Shown here in pieces: positions 24,750 to 44,628 of a DNA stretch of 64,000 bases; positions within the stretch are counted from its first letter, which is position 1; every line of letters begins with the position of its first letter. A program made the position numbers and the translations under genes. The stretch comes from Centroberyx gerrardi (Eukaryota > Chordata > Actinopteri > Beryciformes > Berycidae): assembly GCF_048128805.1 (NCBI RefSeq), contig NC_136012.1, positions 16,779,725-16,843,724 of the forward strand, given 5' to 3'. The notes under the pieces were generated by a model, which worked only from the letters and a program-made list of their open reading frames with translations, made no database searches and had not been told where the DNA came from.

Positions 24750-25790
24750 TAGACAGAGACAGAGAGAGTTGGTAGGAGAAAGGACAGAAACAAGGACATT
24801 TATAAATTATATTGCCAATATTGATACTTGGATTGCTCACAGAAACATTTCAGCAGCAGTGTCATGACTTTTTGAGCTGCTGGAAGAGTTACTCTGGAAC
24901 CACACTGACAGAGGGCTACTCTCCTCTGCATAATATCACACACACACACACACACACACCGCAGAGTTGGGTAGTAATGGAATACTTGTAACGGCAATAT
25001 GTATTCTAAATACAAAAACATGTAACTATATTCTCTTATGTTACCACAAAAAGTATTCTGATAATATATACAATTCTAATGTTAATTCTGTGAACACTTT
25101 TAAAGTGAAGGTGAGAGATTCAGAAGGCCATTTAAATAGTGGCAGGTTTATTTGGATGCAAATCTGTAATTAATTTCCTGAACTTGTATAATGGTATAAT
25201 TTTTCACTTTTTTTTAATCTGTACCAGTACCCTTATATCTTACATATGGTCATCTGAAAGTAACTGAAATTAATCAGAGTACATTACTGAGTTTGAATAA
25301 TCCCTTGGATTATGTTACTGAATACAGTTTTAAACATAAAGTAACTAGTAACTGTAATGGCATACATTTTCAAAGTAACCTACCCAACTGCATGCACACA
25401 ACATACTGGGGGCCACTGAGTCAAACATTTCCAGTTTAATTGCACAAGTATTAATTCCTCTTGTAACATCTAACCTCCTCCAGTAACATCTAATCAAATG
25501 TGTTGGTTTGTCATGTATGAGTTGAGAAATAGCGGAGGATTACCCAGCTTGGCCAGTGAGGCCAGCATGATCCACAGCACGATCTCAAACGGAGCCTGCA
25601 CATGGTGGTAGTCCACGCTGAAAACCCTCAGAGCCATGGGGAGATCCAGAAACGGGCTGCCATCGCTGCTGTTGAAGCCCAGCTCGGGGGGCTGGTTGTG
25701 GGGCTGTGGGACCTCAGCGGGGGGGGTCAGGCCCGGACATCCCAACAGGCAAGCACAGAGCAGCAGAGCGCGAGTCCACAGTCCACCCAT
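18508..25790 (-). CDS. slc9a2: Na+/H+ exchanger, NHE2-like, 13 exons, 717 aa
   Basis: Minus-strand coding exons: 25790-25544, 24674-24452, 24215-23975, 23853-23603, 23494-23277, 22424-22228, 22076-21987, 21337-21267, 21061-20927, 20530-20434, 20141-20013, 19574-19511 and 18698-18508. All junctions are GT/AG and in phase. The product is an electroneutral Na+/H+ antiporter of the plasma membrane. It begins with a signal-peptide-like segment (residues 1-22) and has the NHE membrane domain, with [16 protein letters not shown] (amiloride-site region), the catalytic AVDPVAVL and [11 protein letters not shown] stretches, and [14 protein letters not shown]. The cytosolic tail starts at [17 protein letters not shown] and keeps IEDVVGYWG (CHP-binding region) and [22 protein letters not shown] and [17 protein letters not shown] resemble NHE2 more than NHE4 or NHE1. 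The tail is about 95 residues shorter than in human NHE2 (about 812 aa). Linkage to tmem182 supports slc9a2. The upstream ATG at 25802 is out of frame. A possible poly(A) signal is at 18252-18257. Confidence 0.82.
19785..19985. repeat. Interspersed repeat, copy B
   Basis: This segment in the exchanger's intron 11 shares GTGATCTGCTTTATTCTGCC and ACTAAATGACTTGTTAA with 4230-4830. It also contains an imperfect palindrome around CACTTGTTTCAAGGAAATTC and GAAACAAGTG, suggesting the end of a DNA element. Confidence 0.4.
20688..20899. mobile_element. Possible hAT-type MITE in exchanger intron 9
   Basis: The left edge (CAGACATTCTCAGACTTTTT) and the complement of the right edge (CAATGTTTCTCAAAGTAGGG) are imperfect inverted repeats of the CAGTGTTTCTCAA type seen at hAT termini. 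An internal 11-bp stem, CCCTAACCCAA with its complement TTGGGTTAGGG, lies near 20760-20797. The sequence is diverged and the limits are uncertain. Confidence 0.4.
21170..21184 (-). promoter_or_regulatory. CTCF-like site (candidate)
   Basis: The minus strand reads CCAGCAGATGGCAGC, close to the CTCF core. It lies in intron 8 of the exchanger. Unverified. Confidence 0.25.
22690..22965 (+). mobile_element. LTR-like fragment in exchanger intron 5
   Basis: A TATATA element near 22820 is followed by AATAAAG near 22900 and a T-rich stretch ending ...TCCTCAACAACAG. This promoter-plus-poly(A) spacing is what a solo LTR of a fish retroelement would show. I could not fix the TG...CA ends or a target duplication and see no internal genes. 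Confidence 0.35.
23030..23190. repeat. SINE/MITE-like interspersed repeat fragment
   Basis: Contains CTTAAGCAAGGCACTTAAACC and GGTGCTGTATAAATG, phrases that recur in fish dispersed repeats. Related AGCAAGGCACTT-type motifs in either orientation occur at about 30230, 40705 and 61315. Confidence 0.4.
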
Positions 25791-27559
25791 CCTGTAGCCA
25801 TGCTGGGATTGACAGGAGAGAGAGAAAGAATAGGAGAGGGGTTATAGAGATAGGGGGATGGCGAGCGCTTGCACATATACACACATACACACACAGACAC
25901 ACACAGACAGAGACACACACACACATGCACACAAAACATTCAACCCAGCCGCAACTCATGCAGCCACTAATGTGCACAGGAATCCCTGAGCTAGCAATGA
26001 TACCCAACCAGCAGTAATGAGCTCAAGGGGCATGCAACACACAACAAATAGTACTGAGGTGTTTGGCTCAGAAGTAATAGATTTAATTTCAATCAAATAA
26101 GCAAGTTACAATGAAACATTACTTTTTATGAGAGTAATGATTTACAGTAGTTATGTTACTTTTGATTTACTACAATCCCGTGGGGGAAGAAATACACAAA
26201 GGCTTTAAGTAAAAGTCAAAGTGCCCTGGAAAAATAGCGCTCTGGTGAATTTGAAAGTCTTCTTTTCAAAATACTTAAGTGATATTTCACTTTAGAAGCA
26301 CATCTACAGTTTTAGTGCACGTACCTCTACAGGAGGTCATGAATGGTTCACTTTGAAATGTGTCTGCTCTGGGGAGTTGTAGCCAGCACCACTTTCTTAC
26401 TTTGATACTGTTATATACTGTATTTCTAATACTTTATAGACTTTATAGACAAAGAAAAAAATCATAGGATGTAGAATATATTATTAGAGAATATAGAATA
26501 GGCTACTATGAAACAATTTCATTACAAAAAATGTGTACGTTTTAAAAGGTACAATTGCCAAATGTCTATGTTCTCAAATAAAGAAATATTTTTTGAGGTA
26601 CAAGAGGATTTGGTTTTGCAACTAAGACAATGTCTTCTCCTTCCTGCCTTTTGGGGAAAATGTTATTATCAAATTCAGTGGTCTATCACCAATCTAAATA
26701 TTGATAATTTCAATAAACTTGCAATCTACTAATTGTCATGGTTAAGGTGAGCTGTCTGTAAAAAGTAATTTGAATTTCTGTTGTTTTTTACACAAAATGA
26801 AGAGAGTACATTGCTTATAAATACAAGTCATTCACATTGCAAATTGGCTCTCAACACTAAAATATGTTGTCTGTGCAGGCTTAAGACTCTTATTAATTTC
26901 GAAAATTTTAAACAGATGGCATGTGAAAATATTTATTTGTCTTCAGTTATAAAATCTGTTGCTGCTTTTGGAAAGATGTTGAATGCTTTTCTCTAGTCCA
27001 AGGGAACAGATTGAAGGGAAATTGTCCTTATCTAAAAGCTGTTTTCAAGGCGAGAAATAATGAGAAGCCATGCTGAAATGTCATTCTGCAGCATAGTGCA
27101 TTCAGAGTGGATAACTTTTGAAAACGCTTTGTCATCTGAATGCTAAATTGGATAGCTTACGTTTGAAATTACAAAGCATGACAAAAATACAGCAAATAAA
27201 GCAAGAGCAATTACAGAAGGACTAATAGAAGATATTGGGAAATTATTTTCCATTTAAAAACTAGAGCTTTAATATAAATAGACACAATGACAGATTTGTG
27301 TTTCCTTCTCAGACAAGGAGAAAAATTCATCTTCTCTTGTGGCCAAACAGGCTTTGCAGCCAGTACAAGATTTTCTTTTTATCTTTGCAAGCCTATCAAT
27401 AAACAAAAATAATGAGTATTGGCTCCCTATGATATTTGCTGTAAATGCTGATTGCCTCAATAAATCTTCTTAATGTCATGGTCACAGTTAGGGTTTGCAT
27501 AAAGAATAAGCTTATGGTCATCAGCATCATTCTGTTTTAATTTCTTTTCTGTGTAACTG

Positions 27560-30500
27560 TACAACAGAGCGGAGATGGAGATCTTTCAAGCTACAGTTCA
27601 GAGTGGGGGGATTCAGAGCAAGAAAGTTATTGTTTTCTGTGGTCTTCACCTCCTCCTCAAAGTACCTCTCATCCAACCAATGCACTGTCTCTGATGGATA
27701 AACAGGGCCTGGTCACTCTGTGGAGGTATTCTGTGTCTTGCTTGCCTCTGGAAAGTCTTGGTGTTATAGATCCAGGATCCATGTTGCTGGGACATTCTCT
27801 TCCCAACGGGTTTGGGGAGATGCAGAGAGAACAGTGTCCTCTCCCTCTCACCCTCTTTCCCAGGCCTAGAGACACACAGGGAGCAGGTACACCAGCTGGG
27901 TGGGTTTGTCTGATAGACTGGTGGGTGGTAAAACAGTCTCAGTGATGTCCTGAGGGACAACACAAAGAAGAACAGGGTGTTTTTATGGCCAACTGCTTAC
28001 TCCCCTATAATAAAAATGGAAGAATATTCTTAGTATTCTATTGCATCGATTGTTTACAAATCACAGCAACAAATAAATATTATACTGACTAAATATAATA
28101 TCGGGCAGTACGGTGGAATCAGTGGTTAGTACTACTGTCGCCTCACAGTCCTGGTTTGATTCCCGGCCCCAGTCTTCCTGTGTTCACGTGGGTTTCCTCT
28201 TGGTGCTCCGATTTTCCCAAAGACCCGAAAGTCAGGTGGACTCAAGACTCTAAATTACCCATAGGTGGGAATTGTCTGTGTATCTGTGTTAGCCCTGTGA
28301 TGGACTGGTGACCTGTCCTGCCTTCTGCCCAAGGCATGCTGGGATAGACTTCTGTACCACGTGACCCTAAATATCATATATCATATCAAATATCAAATCA
28401 TTAATTCATTTATTCAAACAAAGTGTCATAAAGCTGCAGTGCTGCCAGGTGCCTGCTGATACAGAGAGGAGGGCACAGTTTGGTATCCACAGCAACGGCT
28501 GGGACTCTCCTCAGGATCTCCGGGGTCACAACACGCATCTGGACTCTAAGGCATTTGTCATTCCAAAAAATATTAAAAATAGCTAAAGAGCCTTTGTGCA
28601 TACATCTCAAGCAGGTCCTGCTGACTCAGCTGCTGCACACCAGTATCATTTACCAGATGCAGTTTCATCATGAACTGGGTGAGGATGTCCTCCACTAGTT
28701 TATCGCTAAATGTGAGTTTAGTGAGGAGAGAGCATGTTTGTGCCAACCTCATCCTCTAACTGGTCAGTTAGACGATGACAGTTGATCTGGGATCAGCTGG
28801 GCTACGCTGACAGCTACCTGGTAAACAACATAGTGGTGGAGGATGTGAAGACACTGCCATGGCTCCTCAACTCTGGAGCCCAACACCTGTGGAAGAGGTT
28901 GTTTTTAACTTGAGGAGTGGGCTCTGAGGACTCAAACCCTGACACAGACTGTTGTTTAATGTGAATAAGGCAAGAGAAGAAGGCAAAAGAATGATGAGGA
29001 ATCCCTGCCTTTCAATGTTTTGAGGATTTAAATGATACACATTCTTTCACAACAAATCCTTGCTAAAATACCCAAAGAAGCAATTGAGAGAGGATGTACT
29101 TGAGCCTGCCAGGCTTTGACTCAGCTATTTCCACCATGCGCCCTGTTTGGGTGGGTGTTGAGTCTGTAGTTTCTTCAAGGGCACCTGCTGTAATAGCCTG
29201 CGGGTTTATTGTGCATTTGCCTGCTCAGATCTAATCTTTTACTTGTGTGGCACAGATCTTCACAGCTGGGTTTCCTAAAGCACACACAGAGAAGGTAATC
29301 TGGATCCACTGACTGACACTGAGATAAAGGTGGGGTTTTTGGAAACGTAGGCCAATTCATTCATCTGTGGAAAAAGATGGAAATTAGAAGTTCGATGAGG
29401 GTTTCTGTGTTTGACAGATTTGAGCTGACAGTGTCCAATCACACTTTCTAATGTTGGCCTTGTCTGTTGCAGCATCTATCTCAGGATTAAGGTCTTCATT
29501 TCTTGATTTTCAGATCATTTGCAAATGTCAATCTGATAAAATTAAATAGAAACAAAAGGGGGAGGGAGAAAAGGGAATTTATCCTTGGGAGATGAATAAA
29601 TCAAATCAAAACACCCAAGAGCTACTAAGGAAAACCACAATCTTGTACTGCTGGCCGCTGAACAGCTGCTTTGGAGCATTTCAGATTTAAGTGCTCTAAT
29701 GGACTCTTCAGTGATAGCTGTGGGAGTGGAGACCGTTTCCACAGTACAACCAGTACAAACACTACTTTACCTTCATTCACTCAAACTGAGCCTTTTTCAA
29801 CAAGGACAATTTTGTCTAGGTTGACGTCATGCCTGCCATCTCTTTAACTGGTCTTTTCAACAACAACATATGAGTAAATTTAGCCATCTTTCTAAAAAAC
29901 AAGCAAACAAAAAAAAAACACCTGACATTTCAGTAGAAATCTCGAGTCTAAATGAAACTTTTCATTACTTGAAAAATCAACTGTAACATTACAGTAAATA
30001 AAATGCAATTTCTGTCACATCACTTTTAAACCTTGAGGTAATTTTAATAACATTATTTACACATCAATAATGAAGTTAATTTTAAGTTTGGATTTTTTTT
30101 TCTCTGTTTTTAATCAGTTCATTCGCTTTGTTATACATGGTGTGATTAGGAATTAGTTTCTTCATATATTCCTGGTAGACAGACATGAACACATTTCAGA
30201 GCAGAGTGCTGTCAGGAGCAGGTTCAGCGTTTTGCTCAAGAACACTTGAGATTGAAGCTTCCTGTGAGCTTGCAGTTACACCCTGCTGCCATAGGAAACA
30301 TCTGGACGGTTTTAGACAAAGCCTCTTCAAAAGTCCTCTGTGACCCCATTTGTCCACTGGATCATGCTAATGTGAACTTTTTCTACACGGTGGAATGTCC
30401 CAAGACGAAGGGTATCTATACCATCCTCTCTTTAGACCTGGACCTGCAGATGTGGATGTGCCACAGCCTGGGAGGCCCTCTGACCTTTGTCATGAAGCTG

Positions 30501-30560
30501 AGAAATTACAGCACAAAAACCCGAGATCTCCCATATTTACTTCAGCTTGATCCATTGTAA
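27560..30560. pseudogene. Scattered coding-like fragments, no intact gene
   Basis: Several stretches look protein-like but do not join into a gene. On the minus strand at about 28905-28775, 28740-28575 and 28560-28410, successive frames give HILHHYVVYQVAVSVAQL, KLVEDILTQFMMKLHLVN and QMRVVTPEILRRVPAVAVD, each ending at a stop or frameshift. Others lie at 29742-29600 and 27960-27660. On the plus strand 30246-30560 is a 104-codon frame with WTVLDKASSKVLCDPICPLD. I do not recognise any family. They may be a decayed gene, exons of an unrecognised gene, or chance. Confidence 0.2.
28100..28372 (+). repeat. SINE-like repeat with Pol III A/B-box resemblance
   Basis: Begins GGGCAGTACGGTGGAATCAG and continues TGGTTAGTACTACTGTCGCC (A-box-like) and GGTTTGATTCCCGGC (B-box-like, consensus GGTTCGANTCC), then TGGGTTTCCTC and GATGGACTGGTGACCTGTCC. 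I recall this as one of the commonest dispersed repeats of teleost genomes. The tRNA derivation is inferred from the box spacing. Confidence 0.6.
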
Positions 30561-31460
30561 TACGAAACTGCTATGCTACTTGTAATATGTGTATAAATTC
30601 ATATTCACAGTTATACCACATAGACTCCACAGGTATTCATATATTTGTGTCAGCACATTCAGAACACTCTCCTGTTGCAAACCATTACTTTTACGCAATT
30701 TCACAGATAGTATTAGCAGCCATTTTGTTTCTACCATCCCACATCCCATGGAAAAGTGGTGGGATGATATTTGGTAACCACCATTAAGGCCCAACATAAC
30801 ATTTCCTAAGTTAAACAAACAGAGACAAAAAATGCTCCTAGAAATGCCAGAATAGGGAAAACAAAAAAAACCTTCTTAATTTGTTCATTGGGAGGCTAAA
30901 ACAACTATTCATGATTTAATGATTATTTTATTTTTAATTCTTTGTATCAGTGCTTAGGTCTCAGAGGGGTTAACTTATATTACATCTCTATTTACAATGG
31001 TTTCTTATATGCAGTATAAGCTTACACTAGATAACAGTTGTGTTTGATATATTCAATAGGCTACCTTACACACATGCACTTATAAATGTCAATACAATAA
31101 AATTCTAATGTATAACGGGCAAATTCAGGATGATGCAGTACTAAAATCCAACAGCAGATGGCATATGTGAGCAAGTAAATATGAAGCATCATTTCAACAA
31201 GACAGTAAACAAACACATTGTGTTAATTTGGGAAACCAAATGGGACAGAATACTTAAAACTGAAAAACTACAGCGGAAAGCATGCTTTAAATTATTTAAC
31301 TGCAGTTGTATTAAGTCCCAGGTGTGTGTTTGTGCATGTGTGTGTGTGTGTAAACTCGGCTGTGCAGAAGTGCGGAAGTAAAAGAGGGCAGCTGAGCATT
31401 ACATTTACATATGCAGTCCAACTTTTGCAGGGTTTGTGTGTGTGTGTGTGTGTGTGTGTG

Positions 31461-32629
31461 TCACTGCAGATGAGCACTCTCAGTCTCTGAAATCCGTAGC
31501 ACGGGGGAGCTAAAGTTGGATGAGCAGGGAGCTAAATTCTGTGTACTCAGATAACTAATCTTCTTGCCACCTTCCCCTGCTGGCCCGTCTTCCAGCCCAG
31601 CCTCCAGTGAGTCTGGTCCCTGCCGCTGGCTGCTTGGCTGCGGCGGAGGCACCAGGCCGTGCAGGAGGCTGTTCCCCAGATGGGAGTTGCATCGGGCCAG
31701 GCTGTCCGTCAGATGCTGGAGGTACACTTCTTCCAGCTGCTTCTCCAAAAGCCCGTTCAGCACAGAGTTAGACATAGGCTCCAGTCCTGACCCAGGCAGA
31801 TCCAGGCTGGTGGTTACACTGGCCCCCATAACCAGATAACCCTGGTCAGGTACTGAAGACCCCAGCTCCCCTTGCTGCTGCTGGTGGTGGTTAATGCGTA
31901 CTGAATGACAGGGAGCTCCAGAGAGAGGGGGCTGAGCTGAAGAACCGTACCCAGGAATGCTGCCTCTCAGTGGGCTGGGTGGGTCACCCAGCTCCCCCGT
32001 CTCCTGCCCCAGCCGTAGGTCTGGATAATGTTGCAGGAGACTACAGGAGTCTAGGCCAACTGACAGGTCAGGGTCCAGGGTGACGACTGGTGAACAGCCA
32101 GGGATTGAGACACCAACAACAGTCTGAGACACTACACTCAGTCCCTGGCTTTGGGTGGGGCCTAGCTCTTCCTTGTTTGGACCTGTTCACAAAAAATAAA
32201 CTGATTACTGAGATGTTTTTTGTTTTTGTTTTTTACATTTTTGCTATATGGTAAGAAATCATCGTTAAGATTAATATTACATCTGACAAAAGAAGAAATA
32301 ATTTCTATTTCTATCCGAGGGACCAAGGGGATCTAGATTGCGTCAAGTTAAAGTTCATGTATGTGAGTCCATATGGCAAGTTAGACCTCACATTACATCA
32401 GTCGGTAGTTTGCTATATATATTACAACATTTGGGTGGGGGTAGTAGTATTATGGCTCCTTACCTGGTGCTGTTGAAAGTGTGTGTGGGCCTGAGTTTGA
32501 GCCAGGGGGAACTCCGTTGAAAGGATCCATACGGTGACTTTGTGTCTGTGTTCTGTGTGTCTTGGTAGCAGAGACGAGCCTTCTCTCCTCCCTGTACCGC
32601 AGCACTCTGAGAAACCCTTCGCCCAGCAT
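31461..32629 (-). CDS. tasl: TASL (CXorf21)-like IRF5 adaptor, 2 exons, 295 aa
   Basis: Coding exons 32629-32464 and 32182-31461 (minus) join in phase across a 281-base GT/AG intron, giving 295 residues; human TASL has about 301. The N-terminus MLGEGFLRVLRY matches the family pattern of human MLSEGYLSGLEY, the segment known to bind the lysosomal transporter SLC15A4. Near the C-terminal third, NSVLNGLLEKQLEEVYLQH matches the conserved TASL helix. The end reads SSPVLRISETES: L-x-I-S at residues 284-287 corresponds to the pLxIS motif that recruits IRF5 after phosphorylation. The residue before L is Val rather than the usual hydrophilic residue. The middle is low-complexity Ser/Pro/Gly/Gln. The role, inferred from the family, is to couple endolysosomal TLR7/8/9 signalling to IRF5. 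The upstream ATG was chosen because it gives the SLC15A4-binding motif. Human TASL coding sequence is, as I recall, in one exon, so the intron is notable. Confidence 0.8.
31488..31502 (-). other. pLxIS-type motif codons (VLRIS)
   Basis: These codons encode Val-Leu-Arg-Ile-Ser nine residues from the stop of the TASL-like protein. In STING, MAVS, TRIF and TASL the Ser of this motif is phosphorylated and docks an IRF. Confidence 0.6.
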
Positions 32630-34267
32630 GGCACTGGCTGGCTGTCTTCTTTCTTTCTTTCTTTCTATCGCTCTTTTTACCGCCTACTGCTTCTTATCGC
32701 TGTTAGTCTTGAGCACTACTGCGACAGTGCCATTGCGTATATAATTATGTAGCTCAACTGGCCTCTTTCACTTCTGCAATGGAGACTTGGCCCCTCCACC
32801 CACACCCACTCATCCATACGCATATACTTCCCTTATTAATCTATAAATGAAAGTCATGGTTGAGAAAAAAAGAGAACAGTGAATTGGCTTCCAAAATGTC
32901 GATACTGATATTATAAGTCCAGGCCATAATTTAAGTGGCTGAATAACATTTTGGGGAATATCTTGAGGATGTGACAAAGCAGAAATATCAGCAACTCTAC
33001 GAAACTGGAAGTATTGGCTTCTACCTACTGTCAGTCAGAATGCCTATATTTTGATACCAATAAAACCACACGTTAAACATGCCTATGAAAAATGAGTCAG
33101 ATTCTGTAAACTTAAAATCCTTTATTATACATAAAAAATAACACTTTATTATTAGGAAACAGAAGGAATTTTGTTTGACTGTATCATTATTGTAACTTCA
33201 TTATTTCATGCATGACTACATTCAAGATAGGAAAAGTACTGAGAGCCAGGTTTGCAGTTGTATTTGTAGTTTTATTTTGTCCAGAGAAGATATGAACTAA
33301 TCTAAGATTGAACTTGCTTATAGTACCAACACAATGTGAAACTGAATGCTTACAGCAAAACAAAACAGCTATCTCACTTCCATAAAACAAACAAACAAAA
33401 ATCCATCTCACATCCCTCTACCTTTACAGACGTGTAGATTTTGGCATGTATTATCATTTTTTTTTTTTAAACATATATCATCTCATAGAAAACGGTTTGC
33501 TATTAAAACAGCATTAAGACAATATTAAGTAAATAAAAACATAGAGAATGGGACTCTTAACATATAACTCCTACAGAAGGTGCTGCATTTTTGGCTATGA
33601 CATGACTGGTATGACACACTGATCCAGTCTTTTTTGAATGAATTTGTCACAAAGTTTCCAGGATTCAGCAGATAACAACTTATTCAACAATACATTGATT
33701 AATCCTGTTGTGTTGAATTATACTGTCTCCATAAGATTTTGACTAAATGGAGACCACTTTTTTAGAAGCTCATGCCAATATAGATGGAGCTGATGTACTA
33801 TACTGTGGGACAATTTACGGGTCTGTGTTACGATTATGAAAGTGTGTACATTTTATTGTGTCTGATGGTGCGTTCTCAAACAGGGAACTACAGAATGTCT
33901 TGCCCGCCTGTTCACATTCATGCTGATGGATGATTGACATGTCATTAGGCCAATAGGTTTAGTGGGCTGAGGTTAATGGCAGGAAGCAGAACCGTTCCCG
34001 GTGAACTCATCATGCTCTGCTTTAGTACCTCCTCTCACTACAGCTGACAAGGCACAGCTGAACACAGATTAATAAAAAAAACATACAGGAAGAAGTTAAA
34101 AACCACCCACATATCCATAAGTTGAGTGAAATGTTGCTTTTTTTTTTTTTTTTGTTACTTTGTCTGGATCTATTCCAGGTCTGTCTGAGTCTGGGTCCAG
34201 GTCTGGGTCTGGGTCTACGTCTAGGTCCGGGTCTAGGCCTGAGGTCTCAGGTAGAAACACTGTAAAG
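32630..34267. other. Interval between TASL-like and SH3BGRL genes, including SH3BGRL 3' UTR
   Basis: No coding exon seen. 32642-32665 has a (TTTC)n run just upstream of the TASL-like start. The distal part should be SH3BGRL 3' UTR; complements of AATAAA at 33852-33857, about 33145 and 33121-33126 are candidate poly(A) signals. A degenerate GGGTCT/AGGTCT hexamer array lies at about 34178-34240. Confidence 0.5.
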
Positions 34268-43384
<9,117 letters not shown>

Positions 43385-43941
43385 GTTAAATCCCCGATGT
43401 TGACGTCGGTCCAGTAAGCTGTGATAGTCTCGCTCCTTGCAGACACTTTGCAGGCGATTGTTCGGCAATGGGGCAAAAAACTTCCAGACCAAAATCCTGT
43501 CTGTTGTAGGCAGCGCAGACTGTCTGCGCAAATGCTCCTGTTCTCAACACTGGATGGAGCTTGCATTCCTCCTCCGCCTCTACTCCCTCCCCGCCCCTTC
43601 TCCTCTCTCTCTCCCTCTCTCTCTCTCTCTTTGTAGCGCGCACACACACACATACACACACGCGCACGCATAGAGGCGCAATAGGCCTACCCTAGTGGCA
43701 GTAGAACAGACTTATATTGTCTAAATGTTTCACCATCGACCCATTGTCTGCTTGAATAGTGTTTTGGTATGGGGCCAATAACCAGGTCGACTGTCTATAT
43801 ACCTTACAATTGCAGATCTGCTTTGTTATAGATATTAGGCTATTGCAAATGCCGGTATACTTGCATGATGGTGGCCAGACAACAGAGAAAGAGACCTGCT
43901 GTGATTTTCAATAGTTCTGCGCGCTTTGTGTAACAAGCTCT

Positions 43942-43956
43942 GCCACTAGAAGCGCC
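43942..43956 (+). promoter_or_regulatory. CTCF-like site (candidate)
   Basis: GCCACTAGAAGCGCC resembles the CTCF core CCACTAGRKGGCGC and lies between the two divergent genes. Unverified. Confidence 0.25.
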
Positions 43957-44429
43957 GTCTGAGCGGGCTCGTTCATTACATAGGGCTTTGTGGCCACCTA
44001 CAGGCGTCTGTGGCAGACGACGCAAGCCTTTTCTTCAAATGAATTTAGGAAAGCCGACTGACAAACAAAAAATGTGTCGGAGAGGAGTGGGCGCCATATT
44101 GGACTCAAACACGAAGTGCATTAATCGTGAATTTTCCCCCTTGTTCGGTGCTGCAGATGTTAGTCCTGGTTTTACACTAAGCCAGCACAGGCAAAGGATG
44201 CATGCAATTCATGGAGCGTGTTGTCTGACGTCGGGTTTGTGTAACGGTACACACACATAGGCTTACGGCCTCTGAGAATAATTGAACACACTTGTATCTA
44301 GGCAATATGTCCTCGAATGCAATCCTTTCATTCTTGCAGGCTTCCTCCCATCTATCTCTGCAAGAAGCCATTCGCGCAGACCCCAGAACATCACCGGCTC
44401 CAAAATTCCAAGTGTTCTGCAGCTCCGAA

Positions 44430-44447
44430 TGGCGTCACCTGATTGGC
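44430..44447. promoter_or_regulatory. CRE-like TGGCGTCA next to inverted CCAAT box
   Basis: TGGCGTCACCTGATTGGC contains a CGTCA half-site and ATTGG (CCAAT on the minus strand), about 185 bases upstream of the HMGN start codon. The pairing is common in CpG-type vertebrate promoters bound by NF-Y and ATF/CREB factors. Assignment is by motif only. Confidence 0.4.
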
Positions 44448-44628
44448 CCAGAGCCTATCAATCATGCCTTTAGCCGCACCCCTCCCCCCATTCAACCACT
44501 CGCCTCTCTGTTCCTGTGTGTTTACTACACTGCCGAGCATAAGGGAGACACTCGTCTTCACATGCACTGAACCCACTAAAAAAAACAGTTTTTAGTTGTA
44601 TTTGTAAGAAAATCTCCAGGAGATCAAC

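Larger units (their letters stand above)
25791..31460. other. Interval between the exchanger and TASL-like genes
   Basis: No intact gene is seen. 25870-25930 carries interrupted CA repeats. 26000-27500 is AT-rich with no recognisable product. 27560-30560 contains the coding-like scraps listed separately. 28100-28372 is a SINE-like repeat. (TG)n runs lie at about 31325-31350 and 31434-31460. A possible poly(A) signal for the TASL-like gene (complement of TTTATT) is at 30927-30932. Confidence 0.5.
43385..44628. promoter_or_regulatory. Divergent promoter region of SH3BGRL and HMGN
   Basis: 1.24 kb separates the two start codons, which face away from each other, so this must hold both 5' UTRs and both promoters. 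It is richer in CpG than neighbouring introns (for example 43920-44110) and contains CRE- and CCAAT-like elements near 44430-44447. Transcription starts cannot be placed. (TC)n and (CA)n runs lie at 43600-43670 on the SH3BGRL side. Confidence 0.65.

Noticed and set aside
28100-28372. A functional tRNA gene
   Set aside because: A/B-box resemblance is present, but there is no cloverleaf and the rest matches a dispersed SINE-like repeat.
43988-44260. 90-codon plus-strand frame upstream of HMGN
   Set aside because: It has no recognised domain and lies in the shared promoter region; it is probably 5' UTR or chance.
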